Notes: generated by a model not told the origin, from the sequence alone. A DNA stretch of 13,345 bases from Dehalococcoidia bacterium (GCA_030754805.1 JASLZO010000017.1:1-13345); one strand, 5' to 3'. Counted from the first letter of the stretch, positions 1 to 7,699 are shown. Numbers and translations are program-made.

Positions 1-22
1 CGAATGGCTCGAGGAGCGTTCG

Positions 23-2035
23 ATGCTGACCCAGGCCGAACACCTCGCCGATCTGGTCGCCGGATCACGGGTGCAGTGGCAGAACCGATACTCCCATCCT
101 CGCCCACGTGATTTCGTAGGAAAGTCGTCCGTATGGTTCACGAGTTACGCGAATTCGGTGATCGCTGCTCCTGGCAAGACCGTTCTGGAAGCGCTCGGTG
201 ATGGCGGTCTTCTCGAATCGTTCCGACAGATCGGTATCGATGCGATCCACACCGGACCGATGAAGCGGGCCGGGGGAGTTACCGGCCGGGAATATACCCC
301 ATCGATCGACGGATTCTTCGACCGGATCGAGCTTGTCATCGACCCGAAATTCGGAGACGACGACCAGTACATGGAGATGATTCGGGCGGCGGCCGAGCAC
401 GAGATCTCAATCATCGGAGACCTCGTTCCAGCCCACACGGGGAAAGGCCCCGACTTCCGACTCGCGGAACGCGCCTACAAGGACTACCAGGGTCTGTACA
501 CGATGGTCGAAATTCCAGAGGTCCTCTGGGATACCCTGGGACCCGTCCTCGACGGAAACGATAGCGTCAATCTCGCACTCGAGACTGTCCAGCTACTGGA
601 GAATCGTGGATTCATACCGGGGCCGCTCGAGGTGGTCCAATTCTATGATCCGGGCGTAAAGGACACGAGCTGGAGCGCGACCGACGTCGTCACCGGGGCA
701 GACGGCGTGGATCGACGGTGGGTATACCTGCACGTCTTCAAGGACGGGCAGCCATCGCTGAACTGGTTGGACCCCTCCTACGCTGCCCAACGAATCGTCA
801 TGGCAGACGTCGTGCAGGCGATCCATGTTTTTGGCATCGGTGGCCTGCGCCTTGACGCGAACGCGCTGATGGCCGTCGAAGGAAGACCAGGACTGGACAA
901 GTCCTGGGTCGAGGGCCATCCGGTCAGCCAGGGCGCCTCCGACCAGATCGCGATGATGGTCCGGAAGTTAGGCGGATACTCGTTCCAGGAGTTGGCACTC
1001 AGCGTCGATGGTCTGAAACGGTTCATCACCTGGGGACCAGACCTCAGCTACGACTTCATAACACGAACCCCGTATCTGAATGCAGTTGCAACCGGAGATG
1101 CGGGCCCGCTGCGAATGATCCTGAACGTCCTCCTCGACTACGAGGTCGATCTCGCTGGTCTTGTCCATGCGCTGCAGAACCATGATGAGTTGATATTCGG
1201 CTTGAATCATCTGGTCGACCACAGCGACAAGCCATTCATGGTCAACGGCAAACCAATGCTCGGGAAAGAAATCTTCGACTCCATGTATCAAGGGTCTCTC
1301 GACTCCGTTTCCACCGGGATACCGGAACGGATCCGGGAATTCTCGAACGTTGGGTTCTGCGCGACGCTTGCCAGCTACATCGCTGAGGCGCTGGATGTAC
1401 CAGACCCGGTGAACATGACCGGATCAGAAAAAACGGCTGTCCAGCGGCTTCACCTTCTGGCCGCAACGTTCAACGCCATGCAGCCCGGGGTGTTTGCCAT
1501 TTCCGGCTGGGATCTGATGGGGAACCTCACGGTCCCTGAAAGCGATCTAGGTTCCTGGATGGACGACGGGGATGGCCGGTGGATCAATCGCGGCGCGTTC
1601 GATCTCATGGGGCTCAGCCCTGAGTCCACGGCATCGAGCATAGGTCTCCCGAAGGCTCGCACTATCTACGGTTCCCTGCCGGATCAACTGAACGATCCGG
1701 CATCTTTCGTGTCTGACATACAGCGACTGCTCCGCGCCCGCGAAGACCATGGGATCGCACTCTCGCGGCTCAACGAGGCCCCAGACACCGCAACCAACGG
1801 CACGGTGGTCATGGTACTTTCGCACGAACGCGAGGAGCGTCGCACGGTCGTGGTGCTGAACTTCGGGCGAGCGGCCGTCTCGGGTACGTTCTCGTCGAGG
1901 CAACTTGCGGATCGAGCTATCCAGTCGATTTATTCGACCACTGGCCGTTCATCCCCGACAGCGGCGGTCGGGCACGCCGGCGACTTCCGGTTCGATCTCG
2001 AGCCGATGGCAGGCGAAGTCTTCGTCGTCACGTAG
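23..2035 (+). CDS. GH13 alpha-amylase-superfamily enzyme, trehalose-synthase (TreS)-like; 5' end uncertain
   Basis: Probable alpha-glucan or maltose/trehalose-converting enzyme of glycoside hydrolase family 13. The GH13 motifs are in order: region I GDLVPAHTG (D133, H138), region II GLRLDA with nucleophile D278, region III FQEL with acid/base E323, and region IV QNHDEL with H387 and D388. NHDEL is typical of TreS (maltose alpha-D-glucosyltransferase), but region I is divergent, so the substrate is unassigned. Residues from about 595 onward (VVVLNFG and after) look like the C-terminal beta domain of GH13 enzymes. No signal peptide is visible, so it is probably cytosolic. The ATG at 23 has GAGGAG 6 bases upstream. 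However, the frame stays open to the left edge and reads EWLEERS just before this ATG, which looks like coding sequence, so the true start may lie outside the window. It converges on the small anchored protein, with 65 bp between stop codons. Confidence 0.85.
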   Translation: MLTQAEHLADLVAGSRVQWQNRYSHPRPRDFVGKSSVWFTSYANSVIAAPGKTVLEALGDGGLLESFRQIGIDAIHTGPMKRAGGVTGREYTPSIDGFFDRIELVIDPKFGDDDQYMEMIRAAAEHEISIIGDLVPAHTGKGPDFRLAERAYKDYQGLYTMVEIPEVLWDTLGPVLDGNDSVNLALETVQLLENRGFIPGPLEVVQFYDPGVKDTSWSATDVVTGADGVDRRWVYLHVFKDGQPSLNWLDPSYAAQRIVMADVVQAIHVFGIGGLRLDANALMAVEGRPGLDKSWVEGHPVSQGASDQIAMMVRKLGGYSFQELALSVDGLKRFITWGPDLSYDFITRTPYLNAVATGDAGPLRMILNVLLDYEVDLAGLVHALQNHDELIFGLNHLVDHSDKPFMVNGKPMLGKEIFDSMYQGSLDSVSTGIPERIREFSNVGFCATLASYIAEALDVPDPVNMTGSEKTAVQRLHLLAATFNAMQPGVFAISGWDLMGNLTVPESDLGSWMDDGDGRWINRGAFDLMGLSPESTASSIGLPKARTIYGSLPDQLNDPASFVSDIQRLLRAREDHGIALSRLNEAPDTATNGTVVMVLSHEREERRTVVVLNFGRAAVSGTFSSRQLADRAIQSIYSTTGRSSPTAAVGHAGDFRFDLEPMAGEVFVVT

Positions 2036-2100
2036 AGCGCGCTCGGGGCAATGAGGCTTCAGCGCTGCCTGAGTAATGAAACGGGGCGCCGAAGGTTCGC

Positions 2101-2586
2101 TCAGGAAATCACGACCGCCAAGATCAATCCCAGAATCGCGATGCCAGCGACGATTCCGGTGACCTTCAGGTCGTGGAAGGTATCAAGCTGGACGCTCTGT
2201 TCTCGCTGTTGCTCCAGGGCCCGGGCCGAGGATGTCCCGCCGGGCCTTCGTGCCCCCGGGCGAACAGCCGTCCGGCTGGGACTGGCAGCGGGTTCTCTCC
2301 CTACCGTGTCGGCGTCGGAGGTTGTTCCTGTTGTGCGAGGGGGCGGCCCGCCCCCGGGCCTGCGCGCAGGTTGCGATGGTTGCGACCCCGGTTGATCAGC
2401 AACTGCTGGCGCTTCACCCGCGTTCGCCTGAATCAGATCTCCCTGCGCCTCATTAATCGGCGCGTTGTCTGCGGGTACCACGGGACGGGCCGCTCTGACA
2501 GCGGGCGCCGGCCTCGGGCGCCGTTGAGGCGTGGTTCCATTCGGCCCGCTTCGACGTCGGTCTTTCCGACTCGGTTTTCCTGGCAT
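2101..2586 (-). CDS. hypothetical Pro/Arg/Ala-rich protein with C-terminal membrane anchor
   Basis: I do not recognise a family. The 161-aa product has a basic, low-complexity body rich in P, R, A, G and T (residues 1 to about 130). A short segment FHDLKVTG follows, then a hydrophobic stretch of about 18 residues (GIVAGIAILGLILAVVIS) that ends the protein. It has no N-terminal signal, so it would be tail-anchored with its basic disordered part in the cytoplasm. An in-frame TGA lies 9 bases before the ATG, which fixes the start at or after 2586. A modest AGGGG lies about 11 bases upstream. It follows xerD on the same strand after 154 bp, so it may be cotranscribed or have its own promoter. A codon-biased accidental ORF is possible, but the clean terminal membrane helix argues for a real gene. 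The topology resembles other short tail-anchored proteins, but I see no SecE signature. Confidence 0.55.
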   Translation of the reverse strand: MPGKPSRKDRRRSGPNGTTPQRRPRPAPAVRAARPVVPADNAPINEAQGDLIQANAGEAPAVADQPGSQPSQPARRPGGGPPPRTTGTTSDADTVGREPAASPSRTAVRPGARRPGGTSSARALEQQREQSVQLDTFHDLKVTGIVAGIAILGLILAVVIS

Positions 2587-2642
2587 CGAACTTCAGCCCC
2601 TCGAACTTCCGCCGCTTGCCGTCAGATACGTCAGCACCGAAC

Positions 2643-2658
2643 GTTCTGGCGTTCTGGC
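2643..2658. repeat. tandem 8-bp direct repeat (GTTCTGGC x2)
   Basis: Two perfect adjacent copies of GTTCTGGC lie in the 154-bp gap between xerD and the anchored small protein. I see no function. It may be chance or a slippage product. Confidence 0.5.
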
Positions 2659-2740
2659 ATCTCTAGCGAAGATATCATCCTATCAATCGATCTCAGGAAT
2701 CCGAATCCCCTGCGAAGAAGTGGCTCCCGACCGTTCGCGA

Positions 2741-3652
2741 TTAAACGCGTGCTCGAGGATGAGCCCGATTGTATTCATCCCGAAGCTGGTCGTCAGCAAG
2801 CCTCGTATAGACCTGAGTGGTGGATATGCTCGCGTGCCCCAACAACTCCTGTACGTGGCGGAGCGCGGCACCTCCGCGAAGAAGATGGGTCGCGAAGCTG
2901 TGGCGCAGGGTATGTGGGGTGATTTTTGCGTTGATCCCTGCCTGGCGGGCGAACGTCTTCAGAATGAGCCAGAACCCCTGTCGGGTGAGCCGGTCTCCTC
3001 GTCGGTTCAGGAACAAAGCTTGCTCATCCCTTCGACGTCGGAGGGCTGGCCTGGCGTCCTCGACGTACGTCTTGAGCACGCGAATCGCCTCGGGATAGAC
3101 GGGGATGATTCGCTCCTTGAAGCCCTTCCCACGACATCGCACATAGTGCTCGTCCAGGTTCACATCTCCGATGTTGAGCGACACCAGTTCGGTCACCCGC
3201 ATGCCGGTCGCATAAAGCAATTCGAACATCGCAGCGCTGCGCCGAGCTGCTGGCTCGGCCGAACGGCGAGGTCCTTGGAGGAGCAACTCCACCTGCCCGA
3301 TCGTCAGGGGGTTCGGGAGTGATCGTCCGACCTTCGGAGAACTGAGTCCCTCGGTCGGATCGGCCGGAAGGATGTCCTCGGTCGCCATGTACGAGAAGAA
3401 CGACTTGAGGGCCGCCACCTTTCGCGCGATCGTCGTCGGTGCGTACCGGCGTTCCTTCAGGTGCCCCATGTAGTCCAGCAGCATGTCACGGTCGACGATC
3501 TTCCAGTCGATGCGCGACTCGAAGCCACCATTTTTCGAAACTACAAATCCCGTCAATTGCGTGAGGTCGTTGCGATACGCCTCGGTGGTGTTGTTGGAGA
3601 AACCTTTGACTGTCGTGAGATAAACGAGGAAATTTCGGACGCTTTCTTGCAT
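2741..3652 (-). CDS. xerD: tyrosine recombinase XerD-type
   Basis: Site-specific tyrosine recombinase, expected to resolve chromosome dimers at dif with a XerC partner that is not in the window. The N-terminal SAM-like core-binding domain covers roughly residues 1-95. The catalytic domain has R152 (TGMRVTEL), K176 (RGKGFKER), H247 and R250 (HTLRHSFATH), H273 (LLGHAS) and nucleophile Y282 (TTQVYTRL), a complete RKHRHY set. LTRQGFW and the terminal HPRA resemble XerD more than XerC. From ATG 3652 it is 303 aa, the usual length. The frame also opens from a GTG at 3712, but no ribosome site precedes that, whereas GGAGGG (3667-3672) precedes the ATG at a rather long 14-base spacing. An AT-rich GATAAT at 3705-3710 could be its -10 box, without a good -35. 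It is divergent from lgt. No phage gene or tRNA is adjacent, so this is a housekeeping Xer rather than an element integrase. Confidence 0.88.
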   Translation of the reverse strand: MQESVRNFLVYLTTVKGFSNNTTEAYRNDLTQLTGFVVSKNGGFESRIDWKIVDRDMLLDYMGHLKERRYAPTTIARKVAALKSFFSYMATEDILPADPTEGLSSPKVGRSLPNPLTIGQVELLLQGPRRSAEPAARRSAAMFELLYATGMRVTELVSLNIGDVNLDEHYVRCRGKGFKERIIPVYPEAIRVLKTYVEDARPALRRRRDEQALFLNRRGDRLTRQGFWLILKTFARQAGINAKITPHTLRHSFATHLLRGGAALRHVQELLGHASISTTQVYTRLADDQLRDEYNRAHPRARV

Positions 3653-3749
3653 GGTGAGTAGCGTGTCCCTCCGAGGGGTTGTCGTTACGTCTGCGATTGA
3701 GAATATTATCACAAAGTCGTCGCCAGATTTACGAGTTATGGAGAGCTAT

Positions 3750-3777
3750 TGCCCAAATCCCTGACCTGATTTGGGCA
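3750..3777. repeat. 28-bp perfect inverted repeat between xerD and lgt (dif-like site or operator candidate)
   Basis: TGCCCAAATC at 3750-3759 is exactly complementary to GATTTGGGCA at 3768-3777, with the 8-base centre CCTGACCT. Neither strand has a T run after the stem, so an intrinsic terminator is unlikely. It lies about 100 bp upstream of the xerD start and about 120 bp upstream of the lgt start. The total length equals that of a Xer dif site (11-6-11), but the centre is GC-richer than known dif cores. An operator for xerD or lgt is the alternative. Confidence 0.5.
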
Positions 3778-3821
3778 GCCCGGCGGTCTCCAAGGGTCGG
3801 TTGACCCTCGTCGGCGGCTGC
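3775..3821 (+). other. nested hairpin in the lgt leader region
   Basis: An inner stem AGGGTC (3793-3798) pairs with GACCCT (3803-3808) across a GGTT loop. An outer arm GCAGCC (3775-3780) can pair with GGCTGC (3816-3821). TTGACC at 3801-3806 and TACACT at 3827-3832 could also be a weak sigma-70 promoter for lgt, but the spacer is 20 bases, which is long. I cannot tell whether this is a promoter, RNA structure or chance. It does not match a riboswitch that I recognise. Confidence 0.25.
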
Positions 3822-3883
3822 TCAGGTACACTGACCCATCTGCGGGGCCGCGAATAGTGTCTTCGGCTGCGCGACATCACGGC

Positions 3884-3889
3884 GGAGGG
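3884..3889 (+). promoter_or_regulatory. ribosome binding site that sets the lgt start
   Basis: GGAGGG lies 9 bases before GTG 3899. The longer frame opening at GTG 3857 would place this site inside the coding region and adds 14 residues that are not Lgt-like, so 3899 is preferred. Confidence 0.6.
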
Positions 3890-3898
3890 CGCACACCG

Positions 3899-4708
3899 GT
3901 GGGAGACCTCGCGGTCATTCGGATCGGCATCAACCCGAATATCTTCAGTTCAGGAGATTTCATCATCTCCTGGCACGGATTTTTCACCGCCATCGGCATC
4001 CTGACGGTAATCATATGGGCTCGTTGGCAAGGACGCCGGAACGGGATCGACGACGACACCGTCTACGGCACTGCCATTTGGGCCATCCTGGGCGGGATCG
4101 TCGGCGCGAGACTCATCCACGTCCTCGACTTCTGGGACATCTATTCGCAGAACCCCGTAGCGATCCTCCGGATTTGGACTGGCGGCATCGGACTCCTCGG
4201 CGGAATAATCGGGGCGACGCTCGCAGGATCAATCTACGCGTGGCGGTACCGCCTACCGCTGGGCCGCATGGTCGACCTGCTCGCCCCCGGTCTGTTGATC
4301 GGGCAGGCTATCGGACGGATAGGCGACATCATTAATGGCGAACACCTCGCGACGTTCACGAACAAACCCTGGGCGTTCCAGTACACCAATCCAGAGAGCC
4401 CCGGGTTCGGCCAGAACCCGATGCACCCGGCGGTCGCATACGAAATGGGCCTGGACGCCCTCATCTTCGCCATCACATACTGGCTCATCGGGCGGCTGCG
4501 CCCGGACGGGATGGTGTTCTTCGTTTATCTAGCGCTTTACGCCGCGGGCCGTTTCTTCATCCAGTTCCTACGGAGAGACGCCGTGTGGTTCGCGGGTCTG
4601 CAGGAAGCGCACATCCTGGCGCTCGGGCTTTTGTTCGTTGCCGTCGTCGTACTGGCCACGCGGGCTCGATATGTCTCGTCAGCGAGTTCGGCCGAAGCGA
4701 GTAGCTAG
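3899..4708 (+). CDS. lgt: prolipoprotein diacylglyceryl transferase
   Basis: Inner-membrane enzyme that moves diacylglycerol from phosphatidylglycerol to the lipobox cysteine of prelipoproteins, the first step of lipoprotein maturation. From GTG 3899 it is 269 aa with about seven hydrophobic segments. Recognisable Lgt blocks are ISWHGFF (24-30), RIWTGGIGLLGG, the signature GRIGDIINGE (139-148), HPAVAYE (176-182) and AAGRFFIQFLRRD near the C terminus. Relative to E. coli Lgt, Tyr26 is His, His103 is replaced (GIGLLGG instead of the SFHGG block) and Asn146 is Asp. Loss of His103 is common outside Proteobacteria. The other two changes may be lineage features. The frame also opens from GTG 3857. 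Its TAG stop overlaps the recJ stop by 4 bp on the opposite strand, leaving no room for a terminator between the genes. Confidence 0.9.
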   Translation: MGDLAVIRIGINPNIFSSGDFIISWHGFFTAIGILTVIIWARWQGRRNGIDDDTVYGTAIWAILGGIVGARLIHVLDFWDIYSQNPVAILRIWTGGIGLLGGIIGATLAGSIYAWRYRLPLGRMVDLLAPGLLIGQAIGRIGDIINGEHLATFTNKPWAFQYTNPESPGFGQNPMHPAVAYEMGLDALIFAITYWLIGRLRPDGMVFFVYLALYAAGRFFIQFLRRDAVWFAGLQEAHILALGLLFVAVVVLATRARYVSSASSAEASS

Positions 4709-6435
4709 GCCTCGACCGGCGAAGACGGCTGGAAGTCCAGCACTTCCAGCTCCAACGCACCGCGTGAAAAACCTGTGTTGCTTCCTCCGGTCTGCAGCTT
4801 ATACGCGATGTCGAAACGGCCTCCCAGCGGATCCGAGGCACGGTCGCCCTGTCGCCAGGCGACCGCATCCCAGGTAACTCGATGATCGGGTTCGCGCAGA
4901 GTCATTCGCAGGTGTTCGTTCCCCGCTCCCATCGTCCGGAGCGAGCGGACGTCGAGCCCACGCCCGACGTACACGGGTGGTGCGTTCTGAGCACCGAACG
5001 GCGCCATGCGCTTGAGAAGCACCATCACCTCACCAGGCAGCGTCGAGGGTGCGGCCTCGACGTCGATCCGTATGGATGGCTCTAGCTCTTCTTGGCTCAA
5101 CAGCTCGCCGGCGATCGCGATCAACCGCTCGCGTAGTTCGTCGATGTTCTCGACCAGAGCGCTGAATCCGGCCGCTTGATGATGCCCGCCGTGACCACTG
5201 AGGAGGTCGCTGCAGGTGGCAAGGGCACTGGTCACATCGAACCCCGGGACGCTCCTTGCCGACGCCCTGACATGGCCGTCCCGCTCCTCGTACACGATCG
5301 TCGGCCGGTTAAATTCCTCAGCGATTCTTCCCGCCGCCAGGCCAACTATCCCGGCGGGGAAGTCTTCTCCGCCAATCAGGATGACCGGGTCGATCGCGTC
5401 GCGCTCCAAGACGGTCATACGCGCCCTCTCGACGACCTCCTGCGTGAGCCGTTGCCTCTGCGTGTTCAGGCCTTCCAATTCCGCGGCCAACAACATCGCA
5501 TCATCGTCATCCCTAGAGAGCAGAAGCCGCAACCCGAGATCCGCATGGGCCATCCGTCCGGCGGCATTGATCCTCGGACCCAGCCCGAATCCAATCGCTT
5601 CTTCATCGAGGCGTGAAATATCACGGCGGGCGCTCCGCGCCAGGGCCTGGATCCCCGGTCGGACGGAATGGTGGAGGCGGTCCAGCCCGCTTCGAACGAG
5701 GAACCGATTCTCCCCAACCAATGGGGCTACGTCGGCCACTGTCCCTATCGCGACGTACTCAAGGAGGCTTTGATCCCACTCCCGACCGTTCATTTCGTAA
5801 AGCGCCTGAATCAGCTTGAACGCCACCCCTACCCCGGCCAACTCAGGGGACGGATAGCTCGAATCTACCCTGACTGGATCGACCGCCGCGAACACGTCTG
5901 GCAGATGGGCGGGCGCGACGTGATGATCGGTCACGATCAGATCCATTCCAGCGGGCACCTTTGCCCCGCCGTTGACCCCGGAGATTCCACAGTCGACCGA
6001 GATCACGGCGGTTACACCCTGGTCAGCCAGGTACCGGAGCCCCCGCTCACCAATCCCATACCCGTCCTGGATACGATGAGGGATAAATGTCACCGGGTCC
6101 GAGCCCAGGGCCCGCAACGCCTCGACCAGCAACGCGCACGCGGTGACCCCATCCGCGTCGTAGTCGCCGTAGATCCCTATCAGTTCACCAGACCCCAGCG
6201 CCTTCTGCACTCTTTCGGCGGCTATCGCCATGTCAGGAATGTCAGATGGATCCCCAGCCAGTCGATCGTCGGCGGACAGGTAGAGGTCGGCAGCAGCAGT
6301 CGATCGAATCCCCCGATTCGCCAAGAGTTGACGCACGACAGGCGGGAATTCGCCCAGAGCAGATGATGTTGCTCCGTCGATGGGGGCTTGTACGAGCCAC
6401 CGGCGGCGAGCCGCCGGCGAGATCCCGGTCGTCAT
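4705..6435 (-). CDS. recJ: single-stranded-DNA-specific exonuclease RecJ
   Basis: 5'-3' ssDNA exonuclease of the DHH phosphoesterase family, used in RecF-pathway recombination, base-excision repair and mismatch repair. The 576-aa length is normal. Visible motifs are I DYDADG (91-96), II VDCG (147-150) and III DHH (170-172), followed by GTVADVAPL (231-239) and GPRINAAGRM (286-295). The DHHA1 domain holds ASARSV (391-396) and GHGGHHQAAGFS (414-425). The C-terminal part (about 440-576) fits the OB-fold region. All expected metal-binding Asp and His positions appear intact. The ATG at 6435 sits 10 bp after the fabF stop, with an AGGCGGG-like ribosome site spanning the junction, so it is probably translated from a fabF-recJ transcript. 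Its stop overlaps the lgt stop. Confidence 0.95.
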   Translation of the reverse strand: MTTGISPAARRRWLVQAPIDGATSSALGEFPPVVRQLLANRGIRSTAAADLYLSADDRLAGDPSDIPDMAIAAERVQKALGSGELIGIYGDYDADGVTACALLVEALRALGSDPVTFIPHRIQDGYGIGERGLRYLADQGVTAVISVDCGISGVNGGAKVPAGMDLIVTDHHVAPAHLPDVFAAVDPVRVDSSYPSPELAGVGVAFKLIQALYEMNGREWDQSLLEYVAIGTVADVAPLVGENRFLVRSGLDRLHHSVRPGIQALARSARRDISRLDEEAIGFGLGPRINAAGRMAHADLGLRLLLSRDDDDAMLLAAELEGLNTQRQRLTQEVVERARMTVLERDAIDPVILIGGEDFPAGIVGLAAGRIAEEFNRPTIVYEERDGHVRASARSVPGFDVTSALATCSDLLSGHGGHHQAAGFSALVENIDELRERLIAIAGELLSQEELEPSIRIDVEAAPSTLPGEVMVLLKRMAPFGAQNAPPVYVGRGLDVRSLRTMGAGNEHLRMTLREPDHRVTWDAVAWRQGDRASDPLGGRFDIAYKLQTGGSNTGFSRGALELEVLDFQPSSPVEA

Positions 6436-6445
6436 CCCGACCCGC

Positions 6446-7687
6446 CTATCCTGCGGATTCGGAAAAGATCATCGAGGTGTTGTGTCCGCCGAAGCCGAAC
6501 GTGTTCGTCATAGCTGCCTTGATCGGTCTTTCGATCGATGAGTTCGGCGTGTAGTCAAGGTCGCAATCGGGGTCGGGGTTCTCGAGATTGATCGTCCCGG
6601 GCACGGCTCCCCTGGAGACCGCGAGGGCACAGATGGCCGCTTCCAAGGCCCCGCCGGCGCCAAGCAGGTGGCCGTGCATGGACTTCGTCGATGAAATCGG
6701 CACCGAGTAGGCGGCCTCGCCAAACACCGTCTTGATCGCCTTCGTTTCCTCGCGATCGTTGATGGGAGTGGACGTCCCGTGAGCGTTCAGGTAACCGAGA
6801 TCGTTCGGGGTGAGGGCAGCCGCGTTCAATGCCTTTTGCATCGCTCTGACCGCCCCTTCCCCGTTCTTCGCCGGGTGGGTGATGTGATACGCATCCGCCG
6901 TCGATGCGTATCCAGTGAGTTCCGCGATGATCCGTGCCCCGCGCCCGACGGCGTACTCGAAATCCTCGAGCACGACGACGCAGGCGCCCTCGCCCATGAC
7001 GAATCCGTCGCGCTCGGAGTCGAACGGCCGTGAAGCAGTTTCCGGGTTATCGTTACGAGATGTCGAAAGTGCTCCAGCTTGGCTGAACCCGGCGAACGCA
7101 ATCGGCGTGATCGCCGCCTCCGCCCCGCCCGCCAGGACGACCTTCGCCTCGCCCCTCCGCACGAGTTCGGCAGCCACGCCCATCGAGTCCGACCCCGAAC
7201 AGCACGATGAGGTCACCGAGAATGCCGGGCCCTTTGCTCCGAGCGCTATCGACACCTTGGCGGCGCCCATTTCCGTAACCATCATCGGCATCAGGAACGG
7301 GCTCACACGACCGGGGCCCCGTTGTACCAACGCCTCGACCTGCTGTTGGAACGTCCCGATCCCTCCATAGCCGCTGCCGATAATGGTCGCAACCTCGGTC
7401 GCGTTGGTCGAATCGATGGTGAGGTTCGAGTCTTCGACGGCCTGAAAAGCCGCCGCCATGGCAAACTGGATGTACCGATCCGTTTGACGGACCTCCTTGC
7501 GGTCCATAAACGTCGACGCATCAAAGTCGCGGACCTCGCATGCGATCCGGCTGGGGAAGGCCTCTGCGTCGAACAGCGTGATGGGACCGGCCGCGGACGT
7601 TCCGGCCAGAAGCGCATTCCACGTCGTGTCTGTATCGTGTCCGAGAGGGGTGACCATGCCGATGCCAGTAACGACGACGCGCGTCAA
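6446..7687 (-). CDS. fabF: beta-ketoacyl-ACP synthase II (KAS II)
   Basis: Condenses malonyl-ACP with acyl-ACP in type II fatty acid elongation. The 413-aa product has the complete Cys-His-His site: C162 in SSCCSG, H303 in NAHGTSTP and H340 in SMHGHLLGAGG, plus K335 (STKSMHG). It ends with the glycine-rich FGFGGHN (397-403). This numbering is almost the same as in E. coli FabF. The start is TTG 7687, with GGAGG (7695-7699) 7 bases upstream and the typical N terminus MTRVVVTGIGMVTPLG. The frame stays open upstream to 7972, but that part runs antisense into fabL and is not FabF-like. A second cysteine (C163) directly follows the catalytic one, where many FabF have Thr. A promoter lies about 50-75 bases upstream. 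recJ follows 10 bp downstream, and fabL is divergent from the same intergenic region. Confidence 0.95.
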   Translation of the reverse strand: MTRVVVTGIGMVTPLGHDTDTTWNALLAGTSAAGPITLFDAEAFPSRIACEVRDFDASTFMDRKEVRQTDRYIQFAMAAAFQAVEDSNLTIDSTNATEVATIIGSGYGGIGTFQQQVEALVQRGPGRVSPFLMPMMVTEMGAAKVSIALGAKGPAFSVTSSCCSGSDSMGVAAELVRRGEAKVVLAGGAEAAITPIAFAGFSQAGALSTSRNDNPETASRPFDSERDGFVMGEGACVVVLEDFEYAVGRGARIIAELTGYASTADAYHITHPAKNGEGAVRAMQKALNAAALTPNDLGYLNAHGTSTPINDREETKAIKTVFGEAAYSVPISSTKSMHGHLLGAGGALEAAICALAVSRGAVPGTINLENPDPDCDLDYTPNSSIERPIKAAMTNTFGFGGHNTSMIFSESAG

Positions 7688-7694
7688 AGATGTG

Positions 7695-7699
7695 CCTCC
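7695..7699 (-). promoter_or_regulatory. ribosome binding site that sets the TTG start of fabF
   Basis: On the minus strand GGAGG stands 7 bases before TTG 7687. This decides against the upstream ATG codons in the same frame. Confidence 0.8.

Noticed and set aside
2036..2100. Terminator between the GH13 gene and the anchored-protein gene
   Set aside because: Only a 4-bp stem (AGGC/GCCT) with no T run is visible, too weak to call.
2173..2922. 249-aa plus-strand open frame over the anchored protein and xerD
   Set aside because: It is antisense to two better-supported genes, has no recognisable domain and is rich in Arg, Pro and Ser as expected of a GC-rich shadow frame.
2531..3322. 263-aa plus-strand open frame
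   Set aside because: It mirrors the catalytic part of xerD, whose full catalytic set on the minus strand settles the strand.
2741..3652. Integrase of a mobile element
   Set aside because: The protein has XerD-like length and motifs. There are no neighbouring phage or plasmid genes, tRNA or att-type direct repeats in the window.
5668..6366. 232-aa plus-strand open frame
   Set aside because: It is antisense to recJ motifs I-III, with no family signature.
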